Origin: a virus
Virus record (IMG/VR): IMGVR_UViG_3300021478_000216
Coordinates: 1 to 64,000 of that record
Reading direction: 5' to 3' (one strand)
Length of the DNA: 64,000 bases
Both the position numbers and the translations under genes were made by a program. Under the pieces are notes generated by a model. That model was not told the origin of the DNA and did no database searches. It saw nothing but the letters and a program-made list of their open reading frames with translations. Shown one piece after another: positions 24,853-33,457 of the stretch (its first letter is position 1; the number at the start of each line of letters is the position of its first letter).

Positions 24853-25298
24853 CTACGCCACAGGAGGTACCTGCCCATGTACAGACAGTCGCCCATAACT
24901 ATACCGTCCACTATCCGGCCCACGAGCCTCGAGCAAACGATCCCCACCACGCAGACTTCGAGGAGTGGAAACAGAGACGAAGAGCTGCAGGTACGTACGA
25001 CTGCGACTTCGCTAAGAAGTATCGTCCTGACTTCTCTGAGTGCGATCTCACTAAGCCTCTGGAAGCGCATCACGCTGTTATCGAGTTTGCGCTCCAGAAC
25101 GGTGTAGATATCAAGCTCCTGGAGCAATTCTATCCAGGTGTTTCACAAGAAGGAATCGGCGCATGGATCGATTCCGACCAGAACCTGACGTTGCTGTGCG
25201 TATGGCACCATCGCGGACATGGTGGAGTTCATCTCGTCAGCGCGTCAGACTGGGCAGCTTACGAGTTCGTGAAGGGCATGATCTCATTATGTATGTAG
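24849..25298 (+). CDS. HNH endonuclease-like protein
   Basis: 149 aa from GTG 24849. PLEAHHAVIEFAL gives the first His pair, and DQNLTLLCVWHHRGHGGVH gives the Asn and metal His residues of a beta-beta-alpha-metal nuclease. YDCDF and SECDL may add structural ligands. HNH proteins can act as packaging co-nucleases or mobile homing enzymes; here it is far from terL and next to a protease, so either remains open. Confidence 0.7.
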   Translation: MTTPQEVPAHVQTVAHNYTVHYPAHEPRANDPHHADFEEWKQRRRAAGTYDCDFAKKYRPDFSECDLTKPLEAHHAVIEFALQNGVDIKLLEQFYPGVSQEGIGAWIDSDQNLTLLCVWHHRGHGGVHLVSASDWAAYEFVKGMISLCM

Positions 25299-26137
25299 GC
25301 GCGACACCGACCAAGTTCGGTCAGTACAGCATCGATGAGAAGCACCTGCTTCCGAGAGCACTGTTTCACTCTGCAGAGCCTCTTAAGGAAGTTACCTGGG
25401 ATATCCCGATCCCGGTCCTCGACCAGGAAGACCTGCTCGCGCAGTCGATCGATACGTCAGCTCTGGTTCCCGAAGCGCCTTCAGTCGACGCGCTCGGATC
25501 GTGCACTGCGAATGCTTCTACGGAGCACATTGCTCAGCTCGCCGTCGCAGCAGGCAAGGACCTCGAGTCCTTGGAGGTCGGCTACGGTGGCAGGATCTGG
25601 CGTATGTCACCGAATTCGGCACCTGCTAACGAACAGTGGGCGATCGTGTTCTACCATCTCACAACGGACCAGACCAACGACCCTTCGCAGGAGTGGCCTC
25701 CTACGGACTGTGGATCTACAGGGACGTACTGCTGCGAATTCGCAGTAGCGAACGGTCTTGCCAAGGACTACAACGTTCCTCACAATGTTCAGGGAGCGCT
25801 GCTCGCGCTTCAGACGGGTACTGTCATTCAGGGCGCTCCATGGTTCAACTCCTGGATGCAGCCTGACTCAGATGGCTTCGTCGACGGCGACGGTTCGGTG
25901 GACGCTCTTCAGGCGGCTATCCAGTCAGGTGTGGCTGGTGGTCACGAGACCTGCGAGCGAGGTATCGTCCAACTAGCACAGGTCAAGGCTACTGGTGCAA
26001 TCGACCTACAGAAGACGATCATCAAGGTTCGGAACTCCTGGAGCCAGAACTTCGGTCTAGACGGCGACTACCTGATCCACGCATCTACTCTGGACCTGCT
26101 CGGGAACTACGTCGATTACAAGCAGATGGTGGTCTAA
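25289..26137 (+). CDS. papain-like (C1 family) cysteine protease
   Basis: 282 aa from ATG 25289, which overlaps the HNH stop; the upstream in-frame extension to 25163 is a shadow. Catalytic Cys in LGSCTANAST, His in AGGHETCER, Asn in VRNSWSQNFGLDGDY: the complete C1A triad in the right order. No signal peptide or long pro-region is visible. Possible jobs: virion protein maturation, host protein cleavage, or cargo injected with DNA. It is an unusual enzyme for this genome position. Confidence 0.78.
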   Translation: MYVGATPTKFGQYSIDEKHLLPRALFHSAEPLKEVTWDIPIPVLDQEDLLAQSIDTSALVPEAPSVDALGSCTANASTEHIAQLAVAAGKDLESLEVGYGGRIWRMSPNSAPANEQWAIVFYHLTTDQTNDPSQEWPPTDCGSTGTYCCEFAVANGLAKDYNVPHNVQGALLALQTGTVIQGAPWFNSWMQPDSDGFVDGDGSVDALQAAIQSGVAGGHETCERGIVQLAQVKATGAIDLQKTIIKVRNSWSQNFGLDGDYLIHASTLDLLGNYVDYKQMVV

Positions 26138-26272
26138 GTGGGTAAGAGCAAGATCGTCATCCTCGTGGACTGGTTCTTCGACTGGTTTATTCTACCCTGG
26201 TACGAAGGTCTGGAAGGAGCAACTCTTCACCATCGGACTAAGGAATGCGATGCAACTAAGTCCAGCTCGTAG
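26138..26272 (+). CDS. 44-aa aromatic peptide
   Basis: GTG at 26138 directly follows the protease stop (TAAGTG). The sequence MGKSKIVILVDWFFDWFILP is strongly hydrophobic and Trp-rich, then polar. Possibly membrane-associated. Overlaps the next gene by 23 bases. Function unknown. Confidence 0.5.
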   Translation: MGKSKIVILVDWFFDWFILPWYEGLEGATLHHRTKECDATKSSS

Positions 26273-26576
26273 AGTCCCTACGCTGGATGATTTGGAGCGG
26301 GCCGGTGACTATACTGGCCCGCACCCGATCATAAGCGGGGGCCATGAAGATCAGGTTGTCTGGTTTCTGCTGCCTACACATAAGGGAGTAGATATGTTCG
26401 ACCGTCCTGATGAACATTCTGGTCTGCACGGTGTCTATCAACCTCCTTGGACGTTTAGAGAGTGTCCTGATGGCTCTCTCGAGATTCGTGCATCGATAGG
26501 CTGCGGTAGTTCGCCTTTCTACTGGCATGGTTATCTCGATGAAGGAAACGTATGGAGGGAAGTGTTATTTTATTAG
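26250..26576 (+). CDS. hypothetical protein, 108 aa
   Basis: Compact beta-rich protein: GPHPIISGGHEDQVVWFLLP, PPWTFRECPDGSLEIRASIG, then FYWHGYLDEG. His, Cys and Trp residues are well spaced, as in small domains seen near phage host-interaction genes. I cannot name the family. Lies between the protease and the tail completion gene. Confidence 0.6.
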   Translation: MQLSPARRVPTLDDLERAGDYTGPHPIISGGHEDQVVWFLLPTHKGVDMFDRPDEHSGLHGVYQPPWTFRECPDGSLEIRASIGCGSSPFYWHGYLDEGNVWREVLFY

Positions 26577-26695
26577 TATCTCTCAGTATTTTGGGGACTT
26601 ACCCTAGCTTTCCTAGTGTGTTGTGTGTTATTATTAAAATAGAACGACGAAGTCTGCAGGGCGGTAGACGCCTAGGAACTTTGTCGTGCCACTGA
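26552..26695 (+). CDS. possible 47-aa membrane peptide
   Basis: ATG at 26552 with GAAGGAAA upstream; MEGSVILLVSLSILGTYPSF is hydrophobic, the C-terminus basic (KIERRSLQGGRRLG). It overlaps the preceding gene by 25 bases. The region is more AT-rich than its surroundings. Tentative. Confidence 0.35.
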   Translation: MEGSVILLVSLSILGTYPSFPSVLCVIIKIERRSLQGGRRLGTLSCH

Positions 26696-26713
26696 CGTAG
26701 AGGGACGTGGCGA

Positions 26714-27175
26714 GTGCGCGTTTATATCGATCCCGATGCGATCGGGCATATAGAGGCTGATGTCGAAGAATTTCTCGATGTAACTCTTGGGCCCTTGATC
26801 ACAGCAGACGCGATCCGATATGCACCTAAGCGTACGGGGGCACTCGCAGCGGGAATTGAGTACTACGTAGATACCACGACGCTGATTGTCTACTCGACAG
26901 CTGACTACACGTTGGATGTAGAATTCGGTCACCGCGTGTTCCACCGGTTTAGTCATCGTACGGGCCCCGAAATAGTTCCTGAAGAGCCGTTCTTGAGACC
27001 TGCGTTGTACAAGTATAGGTCGCCAGAGAATCCTGAAGGTACTCCTCCGTTGGTAGCTCCTGGTATCCAGCGCACTGGTCGTCCGACTACTCTCGAGCAG
27101 TGGATTCAGCGTCGCGCTTCACAGCAACGGATTAAGAGGGGTGGCTTATGGCTCTCCACCCCAATAGCGAACTAG
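26714..27175 (+). CDS. tail completion protein, HK97 gp10-like
   Basis: 153 aa from GTG 26714. ITADAIRYAPKRTGALAAGI is the classic gp10-like signature (APKRTG-x-L), followed by VEFGHRVFHRF. These proteins join the tail tube to the head connector. Overlaps the next gene by 28 bases. Confidence 0.78.
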   Translation: MRVYIDPDAIGHIEADVEEFLDVTLGPLITADAIRYAPKRTGALAAGIEYYVDTTTLIVYSTADYTLDVEFGHRVFHRFSHRTGPEIVPEEPFLRPALYKYRSPENPEGTPPLVAPGIQRTGRPTTLEQWIQRRASQQRIKRGGLWLSTPIAN

Positions 27176-27645
27176 TTGCTATGGCCTGGATAGGTAGTAT
27201 TCCAAGTCAGTTTGGCGTCTTCAATCCTGGTATGGTAGCTACTCAGCCTCCTGCTGAGCAGAACTGGCCTCTGAACCTAGACGGGGTCTCTAACTTTATT
27301 ACGGTAAACACTGTAGGAGGAACTCCTATGGCGGGTATGCCGATTGCACAGCCGCTAGTAGAGGTTAAGGCTTACGCAACTAAGCCTGGATCGAATAAGC
27401 CTCCTTGGTTCGCAGCTAATAATCTGTTGCAGCAGATCTGGCTTGCGTCAATGAGTAAGCTCCCAGGTGTTTTCGGACGTGTATTGACAATTGAGTTCGG
27501 GGGGAAAGTTTACGCACCTGCTTGTGTTATACATGCAGAGGTTCATACGGAAGCGAGGAGGATATATAGCGACGCGCGTAACTGGGCAGCATACTCGATG
27601 GACATGGCATTTTCTTGGCGTGAAGTAGGACTTGTTATTCAGTAA
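27148..27645 (+). CDS. tail terminator-like protein
   Basis: 165 aa, alpha/beta, positioned between the gp10-like gene and the major tail protein as in lambda U / SPP1 gp17-type genes. Features VEVKAYATKPGSNKPPWFAA and YSMDMAFSWREVGLVIQ at the end. The terminator caps the tail tube. Assignment rests mainly on order. Confidence 0.6.
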   Translation: MALHPNSELVAMAWIGSIPSQFGVFNPGMVATQPPAEQNWPLNLDGVSNFITVNTVGGTPMAGMPIAQPLVEVKAYATKPGSNKPPWFAANNLLQQIWLASMSKLPGVFGRVLTIEFGGKVYAPACVIHAEVHTEARRIYSDARNWAAYSMDMAFSWREVGLVIQ

Positions 27646-27677
27646 GATATGGCGGACTGTATTCGGGAGGAGGAACC

Positions 27678-27929
27678 ATGGCTAGGAAGATGAAGATCAC
27701 TATCAAGCATCCTGGAGCTTTCACTAAGAAGTCGAAGGCTGCTGGGATGAGCAACCAGGCTTACGCTCGTAGGGTTCTTTCAGCTAAGAAGGGAACGTAT
27801 CCCGTATCTACAGTCCGTCAGGCAAACTTCGCCAAGAACTTTGGTGGAGCGTCACATCGTCGAGCCGGAACGGCTAAGGCGAAAGCAGTCGGTCGTAAGG
27901 CCGCAGCGACCCGTAGGAGGCGGGGATAG
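27678..27929 (+). CDS. small very basic protein
   Basis: 83 aa, about one third Lys/Arg/Ala, with a C-terminal KAKAVGRKAAATRRRRG tail. NQAYARRVLSAKKGTYPVST resembles small DNA-binding or histone-like tails. GGGAGGAGG upstream. Possibly binds DNA in the capsid; its place among tail genes is odd for that. Confidence 0.65.
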   Translation: MARKMKITIKHPGAFTKKSKAAGMSNQAYARRVLSAKKGTYPVSTVRQANFAKNFGGASHRRAGTAKAKAVGRKAAATRRRRG

Positions 27930-28313
27930 ATGGCAGTTCTCGCGCTCGGGCCCGGCGTTTCGCCTGGGTTCCAGCAGCTAGTAGGAAACGGCGTGCTCGA
28001 CACGACCGCGATGACGTACGCGACGCTTGGTGCTAACACCGGTATCACGTTTCCCAATATTCCAGGGCTCACGCTTGTGTTCTGTAAGACAGTTACAGGT
28101 GACCCTGCAGCTACGATCACACCAGGCGCTCAGATCCTGGGTGTGAGCATTCCTGCTATCGCGCTTGTCGAGGCGGTTGCAGCCCATGTGTACCTGCTCG
28201 GCCCATTCTATACGGTGGACGCGAACGCAGGCACCAACTTGGTCCAGATCAACTTCGGTACTCCGGCGAACGTGTCAGGTGTCGTTGTTGTTCAGTCCGG
28301 CGGCGTTTACTAG
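27930..28313 (+). CDS. beta-rich virion protein
   Basis: 127 aa directly abutting the basic protein gene. Ala/Val/Gly-rich with ITFPNIPGLTLVFCKTVTG and a C-terminal VVVVQSGGVY. Similar in style to the decoration-like proteins at 16830-17837. Function not recognised. Confidence 0.6.
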   Translation: MAVLALGPGVSPGFQQLVGNGVLDTTAMTYATLGANTGITFPNIPGLTLVFCKTVTGDPAATITPGAQILGVSIPAIALVEAVAAHVYLLGPFYTVDANAGTNLVQINFGTPANVSGVVVVQSGGVY

Positions 28314-28328
28314 GAGGTGTGAGACAGC

Positions 28329-28961
28329 ATGACAGGATACGTAGGCGTCACTCCAGGTAACGTCGTTCAGGGGCCTGCGACGATCTACTGGGGAGTCTTC
28401 GGTGCAGTGACCGAGCCTCCCGTGACCAACGCGTCGATCAAGACAGACCCGGTCTCGGCAGGTGGCGCGGGATACACTGACTTCGGCGGCACGATGGGCG
28501 GCGTCCAGTGGGAGGCGGCGTACACGTATGGCCAGATCAAGGCTGACCAGGCCGTCGACCCGATCGGAGCTCGACTTACGGGTCGCGCGATCACGGTAAC
28601 AGTGTCACTTCTCGAAGCGACGCTGGCTAACCTTCAGGAGGCGATGAACCAGTCAGCTACACTGTCTGTCGGCTCCGGTATCAACACTCTCGACCCGGGC
28701 GGCGCGATCGCAGCTCCTGGAACGAACACGCCGAACATCACGCAGCCAACGTACAGCGCGCTACTCATCGACGGTTGGGCACCGAACCTAGGCAGCGGTG
28801 CTGTCGCGAGGCGACGGTTCATCGTACGCAAGGTCCTCAACGATGTCAAGGCGACGGCGAAGTACGACCTGGCTACGCAGTCGGTGTGGGCCTGTACGTT
28901 CACAGCGTACTACGTGAGCGCTGTGACCTCACCATTCGTCATCTACGACCAGACCACCTAG
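28329..28961 (+). CDS. major tail (tube) protein
   Basis: 210 aa. C-ending codons as in the capsid gene indicate very high expression; sits immediately before the tail chaperones. Content (GAVTEPPVTNASIKTDPVSA, LTGRAITVTVSLLEATLANL, then RRRFIVRKVLNDVKA) fits tube proteins that stack as hexamers. AGGAGGTGTGAG upstream. Confidence 0.82.
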   Translation: MTGYVGVTPGNVVQGPATIYWGVFGAVTEPPVTNASIKTDPVSAGGAGYTDFGGTMGGVQWEAAYTYGQIKADQAVDPIGARLTGRAITVTVSLLEATLANLQEAMNQSATLSVGSGINTLDPGGAIAAPGTNTPNITQPTYSALLIDGWAPNLGSGAVARRRFIVRKVLNDVKATAKYDLATQSVWACTFTAYYVSAVTSPFVIYDQTT

Positions 28962-28973
28962 GAGGGGACTGCA

Positions 28974-29378
28974 ATGGCGGACACCACGCAGTCGGACTCG
29001 CCGGAAGTCGACAGCACTCCCGGCGAGTTCGAAGTTCTGAAGCTTTCTACCAAGACCAAGAAGAAGGACGTCGAGTACGTCGACCTCTTCGAGATCGACG
29101 ATGTCATGTACCAGGTGCCCAAGAAGCCTTCGCCGACTGTAGGTCTCAGGTTTCTGTACATCATGAAGCACGAAGGTGCTGAAGAGGCAGCCTACTACAT
29201 GTTGACTACTATGCTCGGCGAAGAGGGCTATGACGCTCTCATGAACTACGAAGATCTGGAACAAGAGCAGTACGACTTCGTTCTAACAGCCGCTATCAGG
29301 ATCGCGACGGGCAAGACCGAGAACCCAAAAGTCTCGGTGAAGAGCCAGCGGCCTGGATCAAGAGGGCGGCGCAGATAA
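28974..29378 (+). CDS. tail assembly chaperone G
   Basis: 134 aa, acidic N-terminus (SPEVDSTPGEFEVLKLST) and helical body (EEAAYYMLTTMLGEEGYDAL). Equivalent to lambda gpG, it coats the tape measure during tail assembly. Carries the CCCAAAA slip site near its 3' end, so some ribosomes continue into the T frame. Confidence 0.82.
   Translation: MADTTQSDSPEVDSTPGEFEVLKLSTKTKKKDVEYVDLFEIDDVMYQVPKKPSPTVGLRFLYIMKHEGAEEAAYYMLTTMLGEEGYDALMNYEDLEQEQYDFVLTAAIRIATGKTENPKVSVKSQRPGSRGRRR
29324..29330 (+). promoter_or_regulatory. -1 ribosomal frameshift site CCCAAAA
   Basis: Canonical X XXY YYZ heptamer read C CCA AAA in the G frame, 48 bases before the G stop. The downstream open frame is exactly -1. A shift here joins 119 G codons to 149 T codons, giving a 268-residue G-T protein. 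Confidence 0.82.
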
Positions 29379-29779
29379 TATGGATCATAGATTGTCTCGA
29401 CAGTGTGTGCAGCGACATGAGCGTATTGCACCGTGTCAGAGACATCTGCGAGCTAGATGGTCCGACGTTCTTTACTCTCGCATACAGGCTTCCTGCGTAC
29501 GAAGGTGCCACAAGGGTAGCTCTGACGGATCTATTCGAGGGTATGGAAGAGGAAGAAGCTGCGGCGGCTTTGGAGGCGGAAGCAAGTAAGTATCCGCCTA
29601 GATATGTAGATGTAGACCTAGACGAGATGCGTGTAAAGGAGGGTAGAGTAGTGGGAACGCCTAAGGCTGTTCGTGAAGATCGAGCAGCTACGCTTCAAGA
29701 ACTTCGGGCTTCTGGTCCCGCTGCTCCTGCTCTAGGTCAGTTGGCTCCCATTTTCGAGATGCCGGTGGTGACGGACTAG
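29330..29779 (+). CDS. tail assembly chaperone T region (frameshift extension)
   Basis: 149 codons read in the -1 frame after the slip. The open frame has a GTG at 29405 but no ribosome binding site, so it is expected only as the G-T fusion. Contains LDGPTFFTLAYRLPAYEG, an acidic EEEEAAAALEAEA run, and a Pro/Ala-rich end. Lambda GT recruits the major tail protein to the G-coated tape measure. Confidence 0.78.
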   Translation, partial: SLGEEPAAWIKRAAQIIWIIDCLDSVCSDMSVLHRVRDICELDGPTFFTLAYRLPAYEGATRVALTDLFEGMEEEEAAAALEAEASKYPPRYVDVDLDEMRVKEGRVVGTPKAVREDRAATLQELRASGPAAPALGQLAPIFEMPVVTD

Positions 29780-32700
29780 ATGGCTGGATTCAGGGTTGCG
29801 CAAGGTTACGTCGAAGTCGATGTTGACTATGCTCAGCTTGATTCAGCTGTCGCAGGCATTAAGGCTCGACTCGCAGCAGTTAAGGACGCTTCGATCACGC
29901 TGGGTATAAACCAGAGGCAGGTCGACGCCGCGATCACCGAAATCATGGCTAAGATCAAGGCGCTTCAGGCTCAGGCTTTGTCTCTAGGCGGAATCAATCA
30001 GGCTGCGTTCGATGCTTCTATCGCCGAGATCAGAGCTAAGCTTGAAGGCTTGCAGTCTCTGACGAACATTGATTTGAAGGTTTCTGGGGTTGCTGAAGCT
30101 GTCGCAGGTCTGGAAGCTCTTAGAGCTGCTGCGAACGAAACGATTCCGCTGGTTGAGCGAGGCAACGGTCTGTTCGGTGTATGGAACAGTACGATTCAGC
30201 TTTTCGGCGGATACCTGACTAGGATTGGTGTGCCTGCGCTGTTTGCCACTGCAGGCACTATCCACATCGTGATCGATGCTATCGCCGAAACTCTGGCTAT
30301 TCTTATTCCCGCTGGCATCGCTCTGGCAGCTTTTGGAATTGCGGCTAGTAGTACCTTCAATGACATCGTGCACTCCGAGCAAGCGATGTTTACGATTACA
30401 ACTGCTCTTAATCAGCAGTTCCCAGGCCTGACGTCTGGTCTGCAGCACTTTACAGACTCTGTAAAGCCTAATGTCTATATCCTGTTCGGCGAAGCGCTAG
30501 ACACTATTAACAAGCACACATCTATGTTCCAGCAACTAGCTACTGGCGCGGGACAGGTTCTAGACGGATTGGGTGCTAGGGCTGAAGCAGCTCTTGGCGG
30601 TAACGGTCTTGACGGATTTATTGCCAAGGGTGTTGGCGACCTAAGGCTCCTCGGTGATATCATAGCGAACGTTTTCGGAATCCTCGGAAACTTCCTACAT
30701 GCTCTGCCTGGTGTTGCAGAAGTTCTGTTTATGGCGATCAGGAACATTACAGGCGCTCTAGAACTTATGACCAGTAGCGGAATCGTCCAAGGGATCTTGG
30801 ATGTCGCTATGGGATTCCACGGGATGTTGCTCTGGGCAGGTCTAGCTGTCACTGGATTGGTAGCGCTTCAAGGCCCGTTGGTAAACTTGGGCATCTGGTT
30901 CTTCGGTCTAGTTGCTGCTATTAGAACGTATATTGCAAGCGTTATAGCAGCTGAAGGAGTAACGGCTACCTTCGAGGCTATCTTGGCTCCTCTGGCTGCG
31001 ATTAACCCGTTCGTATGGGTTGCTATAGCTGTCGGAGCTCTAATAGCTCTTGCCGTTTGGTTGAGTAATACTACGAACGCGTGGCAGGCTCAGTACAACG
31101 CTATTATCCAGAACGTGAACGCTGCTACGACGTTTACACAGGCACAGTTGATCCTGGCTCAAGGACTTCAGCAGACTAATGCAGAACTGCAGAAGACACC
31201 GCAGTACATCCAGGTTATGACGCACGCTGGTCATGATAACTACGTTATGACTACGGAACTGAACCCTGCTTATCAGGCCTTGCAGCAGAACGTATCGGGA
31301 CTCAGCTCTGCTCAGGCGACGCTTGGTACGCGCATGCAGCAGTTGGTGCAGATCACGGGTAGCCAGTCTACTGCTCTTAACGACCTAAACGCTCTAGGTG
31401 TCAAGGCTGGTCAGATCGCGACAGAGTCTGCGCAGGCATTTAATAGTCAGAAGCTGCAGATTCAAGCCTTGACTGATGCTACTACTCAGCTAGCAGGGTT
31501 CCAGAGTGGTCCTGCAGCTGCTGCTCAGAACGCTCTGACAAACCAGTACATGCAGGAGACGCTTCCGGCGATCCAGAAGATCACGCAGGCCGAAGGCAAC
31601 CTGATGAACGTGATCACGGGCAGCCAGCTAGCGTTCGACACATTCGGTCAGGGTATCGCTACTCTGGCGACGAACTTTAATCAGGTAACGGGGACGTCGC
31701 TTACAACGACGCACACACTGACAGGCCTTAGGAGTACAGCGTCGCTCGCGGGTGCAGCACTGGATGGAACTAGCCAGGCTAGCGACGCCTTGAATGCAGC
31801 GTTCTACACATCGATCCAGAACGCCCAGAAGCTAAATGGCGCGCTGATGGAGCAGAGCATCTCGCAGAAGGACCTAGCTAAGGTTGTTGCTACTAGCGCT
31901 GGCCAGATGCTCGGTTACGCCGGTAATAATGATGCAGCCCGTCAGTCCCTTGTAGCCCTGATCAATAACGCCTTGGGCCCTGGGACTGTATCGCTTCAGA
32001 ATCTTGACCAGTGGGTCGGAACCAATCAAGTTTCGATGTCCCAGTATCGAGGGATCATCGATAAGACTACTGCTTCTGCTAGTCAGCTAACAGGCGTGCT
32101 TGGCTCTACACTACAGCAGATGCAGGCTATAGCGTTGTTCCAGGCTGAAGGCGGCCAGCAGGCTTGGAATATCTTTACGTCAGACATCATTAGTGGTAAG
32201 ACTCATTCCGATGCGTTTAAGCAATCCGTGACCGACGTTGCGACTCAATTGCTTATCCAGTCGAACAATAGCCTGCCAGCTGCACAGCGCGCCTTCGAGC
32301 AGTATGCGGGCCAGTTGGGAATAACCAAGCAGGACGCCGACGCTCTGTGGCAGCAGTCGCTACCGAGCCTGCAGCACTTCATCGATAGCATGCATGGTAA
32401 GAAGCTCGATATCACGGCTAGTACGGCTCAGGCCATGTCGCAGGCGATAGCTCTACAGCAGTACCTTGATGCCATGCATGGAGTGAACCTTGCGATCACG
32501 GTTACACAGCAAGTGGCGCTGGCTCAGGGCGGCATGAACCCTATGAAGCACGCTGCAGGTGGTAAGATCACTGGAGGGACCACGTCGACGGCTGACGATG
32601 TCCTGGCTCTTGTGTCTAAGGACGAAACGATTGTGAGCGCAGCTCACTCGCAGGTTTTGGCTCCTGTGTTTAAACAGCTAGGTGTCCCTGGATATGCTAG

Positions 32701-33457
32701 CGGTGGTGTTCCTCATCACAAGTCGACCTTTGTGCCTGTAAGTGAAATAAACGTACTTCTCGCAGCTGGTCTAGGCAGTAGCAACGCGAATGTATTGAAG
32801 GCAGCTCATAAGGTCCAGTCAGATAAGGGAAACCTGGCCACGGAACGAGCCGACGCGCGGTCGCTGTACGGTCTCCTTTACGGTAAGACTTACAACTACG
32901 CTTCAGTGCCTCATATCAGCGGATCTACTACGACTCATCACACGACTAGTCATCACACGACTACGCATCACATATCAGCAGCTCACATGCAGCACTTGCT
33001 GGGCATGGGTCTGGGTAGTCATGTAGCTGCAGCGCACAACGCAGCTGTAGGTCTAGAACATGCTTCAGCTGGCGGCAAGCAAGCAGCAGCGGCTAACCTT
33101 GAAGCTGTGCTACACCAGCTCCACATGGAGCACAGGGCTCACCAGGCCTACATAAAGGCTCATAGCGGGAAGCATCATAGCTCAGGTGGCTATCTACCTG
33201 CAGGAGCCTGGGGTTATGCTGGTGAGTCTGGTATGGAATCGATTACGTCACTACCAGACGGTGGAACACAGATTACGCCTATGCCAGGTGGAGTCGATCT
33301 AGGCACTAAGCTAGACACGTTGATTAGCCTAACTCAGAGGCTGATAGACACGACAGCAGCTGTTCCAGCAGGAGTCGGGAACAAGGTCGGTAGTGCCTTG
33401 ATGTCAGGCGGAGCTAGAGCATCAACTAACATGCGTTATGGACGGGGCGGAGCGTAA
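29780..33457 (+). CDS. tape measure protein
   Basis: 1225 aa. Long helical Ala/Gln-rich N-terminal third, hydrophobic segments at about 175-200 and 335-430 (membrane-penetrating in many tape measures), Gln-rich helices, and a C-terminal His/Thr/Ser-rich stretch (THHTTSHHTTTHHI). Sets tail length; using about 0.15 nm per residue, the tail would be near 180 nm. No peptidase motif seen. Confidence 0.9.
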   Translation: MAGFRVAQGYVEVDVDYAQLDSAVAGIKARLAAVKDASITLGINQRQVDAAITEIMAKIKALQAQALSLGGINQAAFDASIAEIRAKLEGLQSLTNIDLKVSGVAEAVAGLEALRAAANETIPLVERGNGLFGVWNSTIQLFGGYLTRIGVPALFATAGTIHIVIDAIAETLAILIPAGIALAAFGIAASSTFNDIVHSEQAMFTITTALNQQFPGLTSGLQHFTDSVKPNVYILFGEALDTINKHTSMFQQLATGAGQVLDGLGARAEAALGGNGLDGFIAKGVGDLRLLGDIIANVFGILGNFLHALPGVAEVLFMAIRNITGALELMTSSGIVQGILDVAMGFHGMLLWAGLAVTGLVALQGPLVNLGIWFFGLVAAIRTYIASVIAAEGVTATFEAILAPLAAINPFVWVAIAVGALIALAVWLSNTTNAWQAQYNAIIQNVNAATTFTQAQLILAQGLQQTNAELQKTPQYIQVMTHAGHDNYVMTTELNPAYQALQQNVSGLSSAQATLGTRMQQLVQITGSQSTALNDLNALGVKAGQIATESAQAFNSQKLQIQALTDATTQLAGFQSGPAAAAQNALTNQYMQETLPAIQKITQAEGNLMNVITGSQLAFDTFGQGIATLATNFNQVTGTSLTTTHTLTGLRSTASLAGAALDGTSQASDALNAAFYTSIQNAQKLNGALMEQSISQKDLAKVVATSAGQMLGYAGNNDAARQSLVALINNALGPGTVSLQNLDQWVGTNQVSMSQYRGIIDKTTASASQLTGVLGSTLQQMQAIALFQAEGGQQAWNIFTSDIISGKTHSDAFKQSVTDVATQLLIQSNNSLPAAQRAFEQYAGQLGITKQDADALWQQSLPSLQHFIDSMHGKKLDITASTAQAMSQAIALQQYLDAMHGVNLAITVTQQVALAQGGMNPMKHAAGGKITGGTTSTADDVLALVSKDETIVSAAHSQVLAPVFKQLGVPGYASGGVPHHKSTFVPVSEINVLLAAGLGSSNANVLKAAHKVQSDKGNLATERADARSLYGLLYGKTYNYASVPHISGSTTTHHTTSHHTTTHHISAAHMQHLLGMGLGSHVAAAHNAAVGLEHASAGGKQAAAANLEAVLHQLHMEHRAHQAYIKAHSGKHHSSGGYLPAGAWGYAGESGMESITSLPDGGTQITPMPGGVDLGTKLDTLISLTQRLIDTTAAVPAGVGNKVGSALMSGGARASTNMRYGRGGA

